From positions 32,631,501-32,695,500 of the forward strand of contig CM066735.1 in the NCBI GenBank assembly GCA_033961575.1: a DNA stretch of 64,000 nucleotides, written 5' to 3'. Of this stretch, positions 1 to 9,091 are shown one piece after another. Under the pieces are notes generated by a model. That model was given only the letters and a program-made list of their open reading frames with translations, made no database searches and was not told where the DNA came from. Made by a program: the position numbers and the translations under genes. Source of the stretch: Aselliscus stoliczkanus (taxonomy: Eukaryota; Chordata; Mammalia; Chiroptera; Hipposideridae). Each line of letters opens with the position of its first letter. Position 1 is the stretch's first letter.

Positions 1-2595
1 AACACGGAGACTAGGGAGCAATAGATAAATGGTATGGATAACAAAACATTACTTTTGATTTTTTTTTCTTATATTTGTTGAGAATACCCTTATTCCATTA
101 GCTATTTCTAAAAAAAGCAATTTAGGCAAAACCTTGCTACTTCAAGACAAGAAAATGTGTTTGTAGTTTGCCTCTATTGTATACTATTGTGGTTAGCACT
201 GGTCAAGTGATCTTCATGACATACGTTACATTCATGATGTATTAGAAACAATTTGCAGACTCACATCCAGAGAATATCATTAGGATAGCTACAGCTCTCT
301 CCTTTTTCAGTTCCACTCTTGGTAATTGAGATAATCAGATCTGCATATTATACACTTTTGATATAAGGGCTATTGCCAAAATTTTCAGAAACTATTTTTA
401 AATTAACAAAGACATCTTTAGCATACCATCATATGGCAAAGATACTGGGTTTCACAGTAAGTGGCTCTTACCAGACACAATGATTTGTCAGGCTTTTTAA
501 GTTTTAAATTTTAAATTCATGAATTTTGTGAGTTTGAAACTAACCCATAGTTGAATTAATAGTTTAATACTTTAACAAAAACTACAGCAGCTTTGGAAAC
601 TTCTATTTCTATTTTTACCCACAGAAAAGTTGAATTCTCCTACTGCTAACATCTGGCTTTTTAAAACTTTCACCATTGCCTTGCAATTCACATATTACAC
701 CAAAATGTTGTGAGTGAAAAATTCTAGTTTCAATACTGAATGCCGACTATAATTGAAAAATTAAATAAATAAATAAAAACAGAAGACTCTTCTGTACTCA
801 AAAAAATAAAAAAATTGTATATTAAAATTACACTGGAATTTTAACTTAAGAAAAAGCTATAAATATTGGTGACATCAGGATGGGAAGTGACTGTAAAGCA
901 GATAATTTTGTTTAAGAAGTAACATGGGTCAAAATGATTTATATCGATAGCATATAACAGAAAATGCGGTGCATAACTCCAGTATTAAAAAAAAATGCCT
1001 ACTGTTATCACAGCTGGGAGAGTGACCTTTTCAACTTTTTAAGGCTCCACCTTTGTGAATTATTGGCAATTTCCTCACTATTGGGAAGGCACCCCCTTCC
1101 TCAGCACCATGTTATTTTTCCCTCTGTATATCTGTGTAAACAGCAACTAAATAAAAACAAGACTGTTGGCAAGTTGAATACTTTTGCTTTGCAAACATTT
1201 TTTTTTTTTTTTTTTTTTGCCAGAACTCGTTTTTAACCAAAATGTAGAATCTTTGAGTGGCATTTATAACATGAGAACACCTTCTGGGAAGTACCCTGAA
1301 AATGCTCGTTACATCGTGCTTGTTCAAGGACCATCTTGGATGATCATGGGAAAGGACTGAGAATAAAGGAGATTAGAATGAAACCATTCTGTGTAAGAGA
1401 ACAAATAGCAGTCATTACTTTGTTCTTACCATTTTTTTAGGAACTAACTCTTAAACTTATTCCATATAACACTCCCCATTCATTGGGAAGGGCAACAAAA
1501 AAGCAAGTAAGATTGGAAGTTGTTCAGGCAACTGATGAAGGGTTGTTTCCCAGACTCAATTCCCCAGGCACCTATCTACTGCACTGGTCTAAATAGTTTC
1601 AAGGGAAATAAAACTAGGAAAAAAAAAAGGAAAATAGTCTCCAGGGACTTCATTTATATTTCCAGCAAGTCTTGTGTTATTTTGTTTGTGGTATTTTTTT
1701 TTCCCTTTCCAAAGTAATTTTAATAGACTCTTTTGTTTGCTCCTTATAACATCTCTTTGTTATAAAAGAAGAAATCAAGGTGATCTGCTTGGGACCATGC
1801 CAAAAAGGCCCAATGGGAGTCAGATCTCTGCTTCCCAGCCCCCTGTGATTGCCATTAAACAGTTCTGCATCCTTGGATCTTACAACTGGTTTCAGGCTAT
1901 TCTTGATTTTAATGGGAGCCTCAGAAATAGATTGAAGCTCCCTCAGTACCAAATTTATCTAGGGCCTCTCTAAGTCATAATGAATTGCCAAGTAATTAGA
2001 AAAACTTTTAGGTGAAATTCTCTGAGTCGGTGTTTTCAGGAATAGTATCTCTATTATTTGCCCATTGTTAGGTTCCTAACAAATATAAGTCAACATATTT
2101 ATCAAAACCACATTTTGGGGAATCAATTCTTTGGGTAAATCAATACTGCTATTTAGAGAGAAAACTTACTGGGGACTTCCAAATCTAACATTAGGGAAAA
2201 TTAGTTCCTGAAAACCTTGTCACCAAAAAACCTAAAATCGCTAGTTAGAATTTTTAAAAAGTTATTAACAAAAAAGATGATGCATTTATTTACTAAACAT
2301 TATACATCCTATATAAATAAACCTGAAAAGAGGAAGGAAGTGGGGAGGGAATGTAAATTGGTGCAAATACCTCTATATTCCTTTCCCGTTTCACTGTCGG
2401 CAACTATAAAAATTATAGGACATCATAGGAAACAAAAACAAGGACTGTGTTAGTTTCTTAAAGTAGCATGTGTCTCTCTGGCTGGATTAGAGCTGCTAAA
2501 ATGGATTTAAATTCAGATCTAGGCAAGACTGGAGCTTGAGTCTGAGAGACTATGAGATGGCAAGGTAAGGGGAGGTGTGGAGCAACATTAAGTTA
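1..2595. other. No recognised gene; unassigned AT-rich DNA
   Basis: No open reading frame here resembles a protein I know, and the few short frames run through low-complexity sequence. A T-run lies at about 1199-1218. The motif near 750-780 (a TATAATTG-like stretch followed by AAATAAATAAATAAA) resembles the 3' end of an old LINE-1, but the match is too short to call. I see no RNA gene or strong regulatory motif. Confidence 0.5.
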
Positions 2596-2609
2596 GATAA
2601 CAATTATAG

Positions 2610-2751
2610 GGCCTGCTGAGTGGCTCAGTTGGTTAAGAGCTTGCTCAAGAGTGTGAGCTGAATTCTGAGCAACAGCAGTTCGATGCCCAGCTTGAGCTGA
2701 GCTGCCAACAGGTAGCAGCATGGCTCAGCTTAAAAAAAAAAAAAAAAAAAG
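2610..2751 (+). mobile_element. tRNA-derived short SINE (type A), with target-site duplication
   Basis: The element has a tRNA-like head (TGGCTCAGTTGGTTAAGAGC, an A-box-like stretch, then a B-box-like GTTCGATGCC), a short body ending AGCATGGCTCAGCTT, and an A-tail of about 19 bases. Both sides carry the same 14-bp word GATAACAATTATAG (2596-2609 and 2752-2765), so this is an L1-mediated insertion. The perfect duplication indicates moderate youth. Related copies lie at 4.1, 20.3, 35.8 and 44.7 kb. Confidence 0.93.
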
Positions 2752-2881
2752 GATAACAATTATAGTACTAAGGCTTAAAGCTTCCATGGGACTTGTTTTC
2801 TCCTTTCTATTAGCACCTGTATCTCCACTCCAACCCCCACCACCCTTTCGCCACCTTGGCAGATCCAACAGTACAGAGCTA

Positions 2882-2924
2882 ACAAAAACAAACAAACAAA
2901 CAAACAAACAAACAAAACAATGGG
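2882..2924 (+). repeat. (CAAA)n simple repeat
   Basis: About nine to ten tandem CAAA units lie here. No transposon adjoins them, so this is a plain tetranucleotide microsatellite. Confidence 0.9.
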
Positions 2925-3379
2925 GAATAGAAGGAATACAGGCTTTCTCATGGTTCCTAGGAATGTGCCCTAAATTTTGGTGGTAAATTGGAAACTTTCC
3001 CAGGAAGAAAGTTTGTTTTAATATGAGGAAATTATTTACACTAAATTAACTACACTAATACTCAGATATTGGAAGAGTATGACCATACAATTACCCCAGC
3101 AGTTCAAAATATGTTCATTAAAATCAAATCTATTCATGACCAAAAAAATAAAAAATGTTTAGAGAACTCAATAAAGAAGGCAACTTTCTGAGCCTTATAA
3201 AGTGTTATCAGTGAAAATCTATAGCAACCATCTTAATTTAATAATTTACAAATTATTAAAATAATTCCCTTTAAGATCAGAAATAAGATAAGAATATTTA
3301 CCATCATTACTTTAATATCAAAGTGGGTACTAGACAAATAAATCATTAAGAGGAAGTCCTTAAAAATAGAAAAGGAAAT

Positions 3380-3486
3380 GGGCCGGCCGAGTGGTGTGGT
3401 GGTTAAGAGCTGGCTTGGGATGCCAGCGGCCATGTTCAGATCCCACGTATGAGGGCCAGTGACACTGCCCTCAGAAAACAAAACAA
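3380..3486 (+). mobile_element. Head-only mini-SINE (type B head), A-rich tail
   Basis: The element begins GGGCCGGCCGAGTGG, keeps the tRNA-like head with a TTCAGATCCC B-box-like stretch, and ends right after GACACTGCCCTC in an A-rich tail. Imperfect duplications of an AAAAATAGAAAAGGAAA-like word flank it (3362-3379 and about 3485-3502). The 300-bp body found in long type B copies is absent. Two other copies (42.5 and 51.0 kb) stop at the same place. Confidence 0.85.
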
Positions 3487-4112
3487 AAATAAAAAAGGAA
3501 AAAACAAAATTGTTATTATCTGCAAGTGATGAGACTATTCACAAAGAACATCAAAGGAACCAATAAAACAATAATAAGAAATAACAAAGTTTAGCAAGTT
3601 TGCAATTAACAATTTAATGTGAAGTCAATTGTATTTCAATAAACGTTCAAAAAAATAATTTACAATAGATATAAATATAAAACATAATATATAAGAATAA
3701 TTTTAATAAAAGATATTATACAGGGAACTACAAAATGTCTTAAAAGCCTTTTTACAAAAGACTACATGGTAATATTTATCATGAATATGAATAGGATTAT
3801 TCAATATTGCAAATTTCTCTACTGTCTTTAAATTGATCTCTAGATTCAATGTAATTATAATCAGACTTCTAATAAGTTATTTCTGATAACTGATTCTAAA
3901 ATTATATGGAAGAATAAATGAGCTCTATAATCAAGAAACTCCTAAATATGAATAACAAGTTTAGGAAATTCACCTTCAAAGATATCAAAACATAATATAC
4001 ATATCATAAAACTAATTTAATTAATATTTTGTAGTATCAGCTCAGGTTAAGTCATAAATTTAGTATAAAAAAGAGTATCATTGCAGGTCATTGGGGAAAG
4101 AGATGACTTTTT

Positions 4113-4260
4113 TTTTTTTTTTTAGCTGAGCCATCCTGCCACCTATTGGCAGTACAGAGGCCACTAAGCTCGGGTCGGAAATCGAACCGATGACCCTATT
4201 GCTCAGAGCTCGCACTCTTGAGCAAGCTGTTAACCAACTGAGCCACTTGGCCAGCCCATT
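4113..4260 (-). mobile_element. tRNA-derived short SINE (type A), inverted
   Basis: Read on the minus strand, this is the same family as the 2610 copy: GGCTGGCCAAGTGGCTCAGTT head, ...GCAGGATGGCTCAGCTA end, then an A-tail (plus-strand T run). The word AAGAGATGACTTTTT occurs on both sides (4098-4112 and 4261-4275), giving a 15-bp target-site duplication. It is inserted into an ancient L1. Confidence 0.93.
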
Positions 4261-4640
4261 AAGAGATGACTTTTTAATAATTGGTCTGGGACAATTGGTT
4301 ACATCAATGGGGCAACAATGGATCGCTGGCATTCATCATACACAAAAATCAACATCAAGGGAATTCAAGACATAAATTGAAAAGATAAATCTATCACATG
4401 TTTCGAAGTAATACAGGTGAATATCATTATAACATTGGAATAAAGAAGAAATTTTTAACCCAAAAATCACAAAGAACTCCAATTTCTTTTATTGTTTTTA
4501 AAGACAACATCATAAAAATTTACAAAGATCACATTAGAGAATAAGAAAGCAGGACATCTGAGCAAAATGAAAACAAAACAGCCCACACTATTCAGATAGC
4601 ACACTCTTACTTAAGGTAAGTCAGTGTCTTCACCCTTGTG

Positions 4641-5098
4641 AATATTATCCAGTGTTACAAAGCCAACAGCATTCTCCTCTGTGTATGTTTCCTGTTCACA
4701 AATAAAACTGGACATGGCTCCTGGAATAATCAAAGTGGTAAAAATGATGGAAAGAAAGTTGATCTTATGAAGAAACACTTTAAAAACCAAAATGTTTTAA
4801 CTTTAAAAATAATGGAGATCAGTTTCACTGTGAATGGCAGGGCTGCATGTAATCTAGCCCACCCAGCTTTCTCTCTGTGTTCCTAACTCTTTACTTTGGG
4901 TATTTGTCCTGCTGAATCCTCTATTTTCCTTCTCTCATTCAGTCCTATGGGAAAACTGGACTTTATCATTTTTTAGAGATATTTTCCTGTGACTAGACTT
5001 GGTACATGAAAACCAAGGTGGTCTGGGATCTTCTTGCTTCTCTACCTTGCCAAAGCACTTTCTAGTTTGGGTAGAATGAAAAAGAAGATTAAGTTGTC
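4641..5098. other. Nothing recognised
   Basis: The sequence between the old L1 and the composite SINE insertion shows no coding region, RNA gene or repeat that I can name. Confidence 0.4.
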
Positions 5099-5278
5099 AA
5101 GAAATGAAATAGTTAGGGCCAACCAAGTGGCTCAGTTGGTTAAGAATGCGAGCTCTGAGGAGCAGGGCCAACAGTTCAATTCTCTTATGGGCCAATAACA
5201 CTGTCCCCAAGCTGAGCTGCCCCTGAGCTGCCAACGTGTGGCAGGATGGTTCAGCTGGTGAGAGCACATGCTCCTAAC

Positions 5279-6372
5279 TGTTGGGAGCCGACAACACCCC
5301 AGTATCTGCCAAGGCCACATTGAAATAAAGATCCATGCTCAGCACTGGATGTCTGGGGTGCTGCCTTATGGTTGGTCATGTAATATCTCCTGTCTCTATG
5401 AACCCATGTGCTTTTCCTCTACATCAGATCTTATAGGAGACAGTACTTTCACTGCATTTATTGCAAGTCCCTGTGGTACCCCAATAAGAGCTGGCTGTGT
5501 AAGTCAATGATGTGCACGATCTCCTAAGAGAGGAGACAACCCAAGCCAGAATACAGCCCCCTTTCGGACCCCAGGAATGAGAAATAGGGGACTGAAGCCC
5601 CTTGGAAACTGAGGTTCAGGCTTCTGGTCACATAGGCCAACAGCCTGTCTGTGAGAAACCAACAGCCTGTGTGAGAAACTGGTGATATCATCCGTCCTTG
5701 AGCTTACTTGCCTATGCAGCTGTGAAAGGTTTCCTTGGAGACCTAGAGACCAAGGTCTCTCTGCCATGAAAGTTCTGATAAGAGACAGCTTACTGACCAT
5801 GAGGTATGTTAATTAACAGCCTTGTTTTAACTCTTTGCTTTGTACATTGCTATAGCAACAGATACTGAAGCTTTGACTGAGAAACAGATGTTACCCTCTA
5901 TTGCAATAATATGCAGCTCTTCGTAGGATAGGAAAAGTTTGAGACTCCTTTTGCTACTAAGTATTATAATCACATAGAAATAGACTTTAGATGGTTTTTG
6001 CCCTAAACTCAGCCACTGCTAGTCTCTTGGCAATAGCTCAAGTATGCACCCTGTAAGGTAGTCATGGTGACCACTGTTTAGGCGATAAGTAAAATCCTTG
6101 GCATAGAATAGGCCACAGTGTACCCTGGAAAGATACAATTACAAAAAAGTAGAGACTGTAAAAGTCCTGAGTAAGAGAAAACATCATGATCATGTGAAAC
6201 ATAACTTGTGATTGAGGTAATGGTCAGAAGCCCCTATAAAAGGGGACAGGCTGTAACAATAAAATGTGACACTCCTGTGAAACTCTTTCCAGTGTCTCCA
6301 TCTTACTTTTTCCTCACTGATGCCGTCCCACCCAAGGGAATCCCTGGACCTCGCGGGGACTGGCTCCCCGCA
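5279..6372 (+). mobile_element. Solo LTR of a class II (betaretrovirus/IAP-like) endogenous retrovirus
   Basis: The 1,094-bp element starts TGTTGGGAGCCG and ends GGCTCCCCGCA, giving the TG...CA ends and imperfect terminal inverted repeats of an LTR. A 6-bp duplication CCTAAC flanks it (5273-5278 and 6373-6378), the size typical of class II ERVs. A TATAAAA box (6235-6241) and an AATAAA signal (6258-6263) lie near the 3' end, which fits a short R region. The opening bases resemble rodent IAP LTRs. No gag, pro, pol or env sequence is present, so internal recombination presumably removed the provirus. A partial tandem duplication (CAACAGCCTGT repeated) lies at about 5639-5671. Confidence 0.88.
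6230..6264 (+). promoter_or_regulatory. LTR TATA box and poly(A) signal
   Basis: TATAAAA at 6235-6241 is followed 16 bases later by AATAAA at 6258-6263. This is the expected promoter/polyadenylation pair of an LTR. Whether it is still active cannot be seen from sequence. Confidence 0.65.
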
Positions 6373-6378
6373 CCTAAC

Positions 6379-6755
6379 AACAAGACTGCCTGTTTGATGG
6401 TGGGCTACGTCCACCAATAACTAAGACTGAACTCAGCACCTTGAGCTGAGCTGCCAAGCTACCACCCAGATGGCTCAGTGGATAGAGCATGTGCTCTTAC
6501 TAACAAGGCTGTTCGTTCAACTCCTGCATGGAATTGTGGCTATGCCCACCCGCAACTAAGACTGAACTCAGCACCTTGAGCTGAGCTGCCATCTGGATGG
6601 CTCAGAGGATAGAGAATGCGCTCTTAACAACAAGGCTGCTGGCTTGAACCCCACATGGGATGGTGGCTACACCCACCTGCAACTAAGATTGTAACACAGC
6701 ACCTTGAGCTTAGAGGCCACGAGCTTCCAACGGGCAGCCAGATAGTAGCTGATGC
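6379..6755 (+). repeat. ~125-bp tandem modules inside the composite SINE
   Basis: AACAAGACTG (6379), AACAAGGCTG (6502) and AACAAGGCTG (6629) begin three successive copies spaced 123 and 127 bp apart. The first two contain CAACTAAGACTGAACTCAGCACCTTGAGC-type text (6426 region and 6550 region). The third is more diverged. Each junction carries GATGGCTCAG...GATAGAG, a second tRNA-like head, so the SINE grew by tandem amplification. Confidence 0.85.
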
Positions 6756-6867
6756 CCTTCACAACTAAGATTGAAGAACAACTTGGCTGGTCCTCCTCCC
6801 CAATTCTCCAACACTGTTCCCCTCCCCCAATTCTCCAATTTAAAAACAAAAGAAATGAAATAGTTAG

Positions 6868-7394
6868 AATTTTGTATTTACCCTCTTCAAGAAAAAAGTG
6901 GGAGAAATCTTCTTTTGTAATATCAACTTAAGTCCTAGATGACTTACCTCCATAATGCACAACAACTGGATTCTCATGACTGTACTGTGTTCCTCGTGTA
7001 TCATAGGGCAAATTTTTAAATGTGTGATAGATAGTAATGGAAAAACAAAATAAAAGATGCCTTTTAAACCACATCATAATTTTGGCAGTTTTAGCTTTAC
7101 TAATATTTTATGCTGTCATAGCAAGTCTTATTGAGGGGATAAATGGAGATTAACTACGATTCTTTACTCATTGAGAATGGAGCCATTTCTGGTGACTCTT
7201 TCTGATTCAGTTATTAGTAACTCTGAAATCAAAGTTGCCTTAGCCAATGTTCTAGACATGGTTGTTCAGTGGATTATCTTAACGTTGGCAATCAGGATTG
7301 AGCATCTATCCTTTTTGTCTCATATTATTCTAGAAATATTCCTGGTGTTATCCAAATTCAATACTTAAAGACTACAAAATCAGCTTAGTAGAAA
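6868..7394. other. Nothing recognised
   Basis: I see no gene or named repeat. A 65-codon frame at 7171-7368 lacks any familiar motif and is probably chance. Confidence 0.4.
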
Positions 7395-7605
7395 CCTGGA
7401 GGAAAGGCAGTTACAGTTAAGCTTTCAGGACCAGATGATTTGAGTTGTTATCCCAGCTCTGTTTCTTTTTGGCTATGCAATCTTGGGCATGTTACTAACC
7501 CAAGGTCATTATGACTCAGTTTCTCACTGTGAGAGGAGGACATAATGAAATGATATATATAAAGTGCCTGGCATGTGGAAGTGCTCTATCATTAAATAAT
7601 GACAA
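7395..7605 (+). mobile_element. MIR SINE relic
   Basis: The order of diagnostic words matches MIR: ATCCCAGCTCTG (7452 region), then TGCAATCTTGGGCATGTTAC, CTCAGTTTCTC, and near the 3' end AAAGTGCCTGGCATGTGGAAG. Divergence is high, as expected for this ancient mammal-wide family. The borders are approximate. Confidence 0.8.
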
Positions 7606-7789
7606 CTTGGCATTCTGCATCAGCCAGATTCTAGGTTCTATCTAGAAAGAGGTAGAAGGCACAGAGAACTTAGCTTCTAGGAAAAGCATAGACCCCATTT
7701 TCTTAGGTTAACTTCATTAGTGTCAACTTTCATTCTATCAGCGTGTTAATAATAAGATCAAACACTGATCATTTGTGATGTTAAAGACC

Positions 7790-8000
7790 TCAGCAGAGGT
7801 CAGCAAACTGTAGCCAGTGAACTGCCTATCTGTTTTTATAAATAAAGTTTTATTGGAACAGAACCACACTCATTCATATATGTATTGTCTAAGCTACATT
7901 TGAGTTACAAAGGCACAAGTAGTTGTGACAGAAACAGTATTCATTTCCTGTTAGGCTAAAATATTTACTATTTGTTCATTTAAGAAGTCTGCCAACCTGT
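7790..8000 (-). mobile_element. MER5A-like nonautonomous hAT DNA transposon relic
   Basis: The left end GCAGAGGTCAGCAAACTGTAGCC and the right end GAAGTCTGCCAACCTG are the inverted-repeat-like ends of MER5A. The interior AAATAAAGTTTTATTGGAACA and AAAATATTTACTATTTG are diagnostic. The element reads in MER5A orientation on the minus strand. It encodes nothing. Confidence 0.82.
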
Positions 8001-8638
8001 TTCCTCCCAACTCCCAGAGTAGCATTTTCCTCCTCCATGCTTCTGAGATCCAGTTTATTCAAGACCAAGCTCAAGTTTCTTCTTCTGAAGCCCATCTAGA
8101 ACTAAAATTTGTTCTCTTTTTCATTTCTCCTGTTTATTGGCATATATTTAAGTTAGGCTTTACACATGGGTAAAGTTAGTACTTTGTATTATTGGAATGC
8201 TGGGGTCAATTTAAAATTATTATTACTTGGAGAACACTGATAAGATTAATCAAACTTTGTCAAACTTTGTCTCTTAAATGAACAACAGGTATTTTCTGAA
8301 ACATGTATGAAGAGTACTAAAGGTATTCTCAGTCCATTCATTATTCATTCTGGAATAATTAGGTGATTAATTGTGCGGATAAGTTTCAGAGTAGGATAAA
8401 AAGACTAAAATAGCATGAGAGATAAAGAGTATAGGGGAGATTAGCTTGTTTTGAATGAATCATAGTTATGAAACTGATTCAGAAGGTAGCATCTCAGCTC
8501 TGTGAGACAGACATATGGCACCCAGTGTGGCAGCTGCCAAATTATTGCCTGAATCACTTCAAGTTGACAAGGCTATATGGCATCTGGTATGATTTTGGTG
8601 TTCCCCAATATTTTTCTTTTTCTTATCATGTCATTGCA
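8001..8638. other. Nothing recognised
   Basis: No gene, RNA or repeat that I can name lies between MER5A and the next SINE. Confidence 0.4.
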
Positions 8639-8653
8639 GAGATTACTATCCTT

Positions 8654-9076
8654 TTTTTTTTTTTTAAAGATTTATTGGGGACTTGGGAGAGGGGAACAGC
8701 GTTGGGGAATCAGGGAAGGGGAACAGACAAGTTGCTGTCTTTTTGTTCTTCAGTCTAGTTGCAGAGGATGTTGCTTCACTGGCCCATGTTGGTATCGTCA
8801 TTGTGCTCTTCCTAGATGAGGCAGAATGGTCGCAGGCCTCTGGATGTCGCTCACCGCGGCAATCGGCAGCTCACGCTGGCTGCCAGCCACTCACGCTGGC
8901 TGCGGGCCACTCACTGTAGCCTACGGCAGCCCACTGCAGCAGGGACTGCAGCCTACTCTGTCACCGGGGCCGGGGCTCGCACAGCCCAGCTCCAGGTGGA
9001 GTTGTTGTTAGCTGTAAAGGCAGTATCATTGGCATCCCAAAACCAGCTCTTAACCAATGCGCCACTTGGCCGGCCT
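8654..9076 (-). mobile_element. Long tRNA-derived SINE (type B), inverted
   Basis: On the minus strand it runs from GGCCGGCCAAGTGGCGCATTGG, through a GC-rich body of CAGCCAGCGTGAG-type short repeats, to CCCCAATAAATCTTTAAAA and an A-tail. The plus-strand word GAGATTACTATCCTT (8639-8653) recurs after the element as GAGATTACTATTCTT (9077-9091), a 15-bp duplication with one mismatch. The ORFs overlapping it are translations of the SINE and are not genes. Confidence 0.92.
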
Positions 9077-9091
9077 GAGATTACTATTCTT

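Larger units (their letters stand above)
3100..4640 (+). mobile_element. Ancient LINE-1 fragment (ORF2 RT to C-terminal region), decayed
   Basis: The plus strand follows the order of L1 ORF2 at low identity. The sequence around 3265-3300 (CCCTTTAAGATCAGAAATAAGATAAGAATATT) corresponds to the segment just upstream of the RT catalytic box. The segment around 4285-4350 matches the later 'acaccatacacaaaaatcaa' stretch. All frames are broken and no protein is encoded. Two SINEs (3380-3485 and 4113-4260) have split it. Its borders are approximate, and the identification rests on remembered L1 consensus. Confidence 0.6.
5117..6849 (+). mobile_element. Composite tandem-module SINE, split by a solo LTR
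   Basis: A perfect 18-bp duplication (AAGAAATGAAATAGTTAG, 5099-5116 and 6850-6867) brackets the whole block, so everything inside arrived as, or later inserted into, one retrotransposed unit. Without the LTR (5279-6372) the SINE is about 0.63 kb. It has a tRNA-like GGCCAACCAAGTGGCTCAGTT head, then roughly 125-bp modules that each contain AACAAGRCTG, CAACTAAGA and CACCTTGAGCT. A C/T-rich 3' part follows, and the unit ends in a weak A-rich tail. It resembles Rhin-1-like bat SINEs. Confidence 0.88.

Noticed and set aside
740..780. L1 3' end on the plus strand
   Set aside because: Only about 40 bp resemble an L1 terminus (TATAATTGAAAAATTAAATAAATAAATAAA). Nothing upstream confirms it.
2611..2700. 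tRNA gene
   Set aside because: The tRNA-like head belongs to a SINE with poly(A) tail and target-site duplication. The acceptor stem cannot close, and the same head recurs throughout the window.
5268..6420. Open frames at 5268-5510, 5504-5800 and 6190-6420
   Set aside because: They lie within the solo LTR. LTRs of this type do not normally encode proteins, and the frames have no recognisable domain, so there is no evidence of a superantigen-like or other product.
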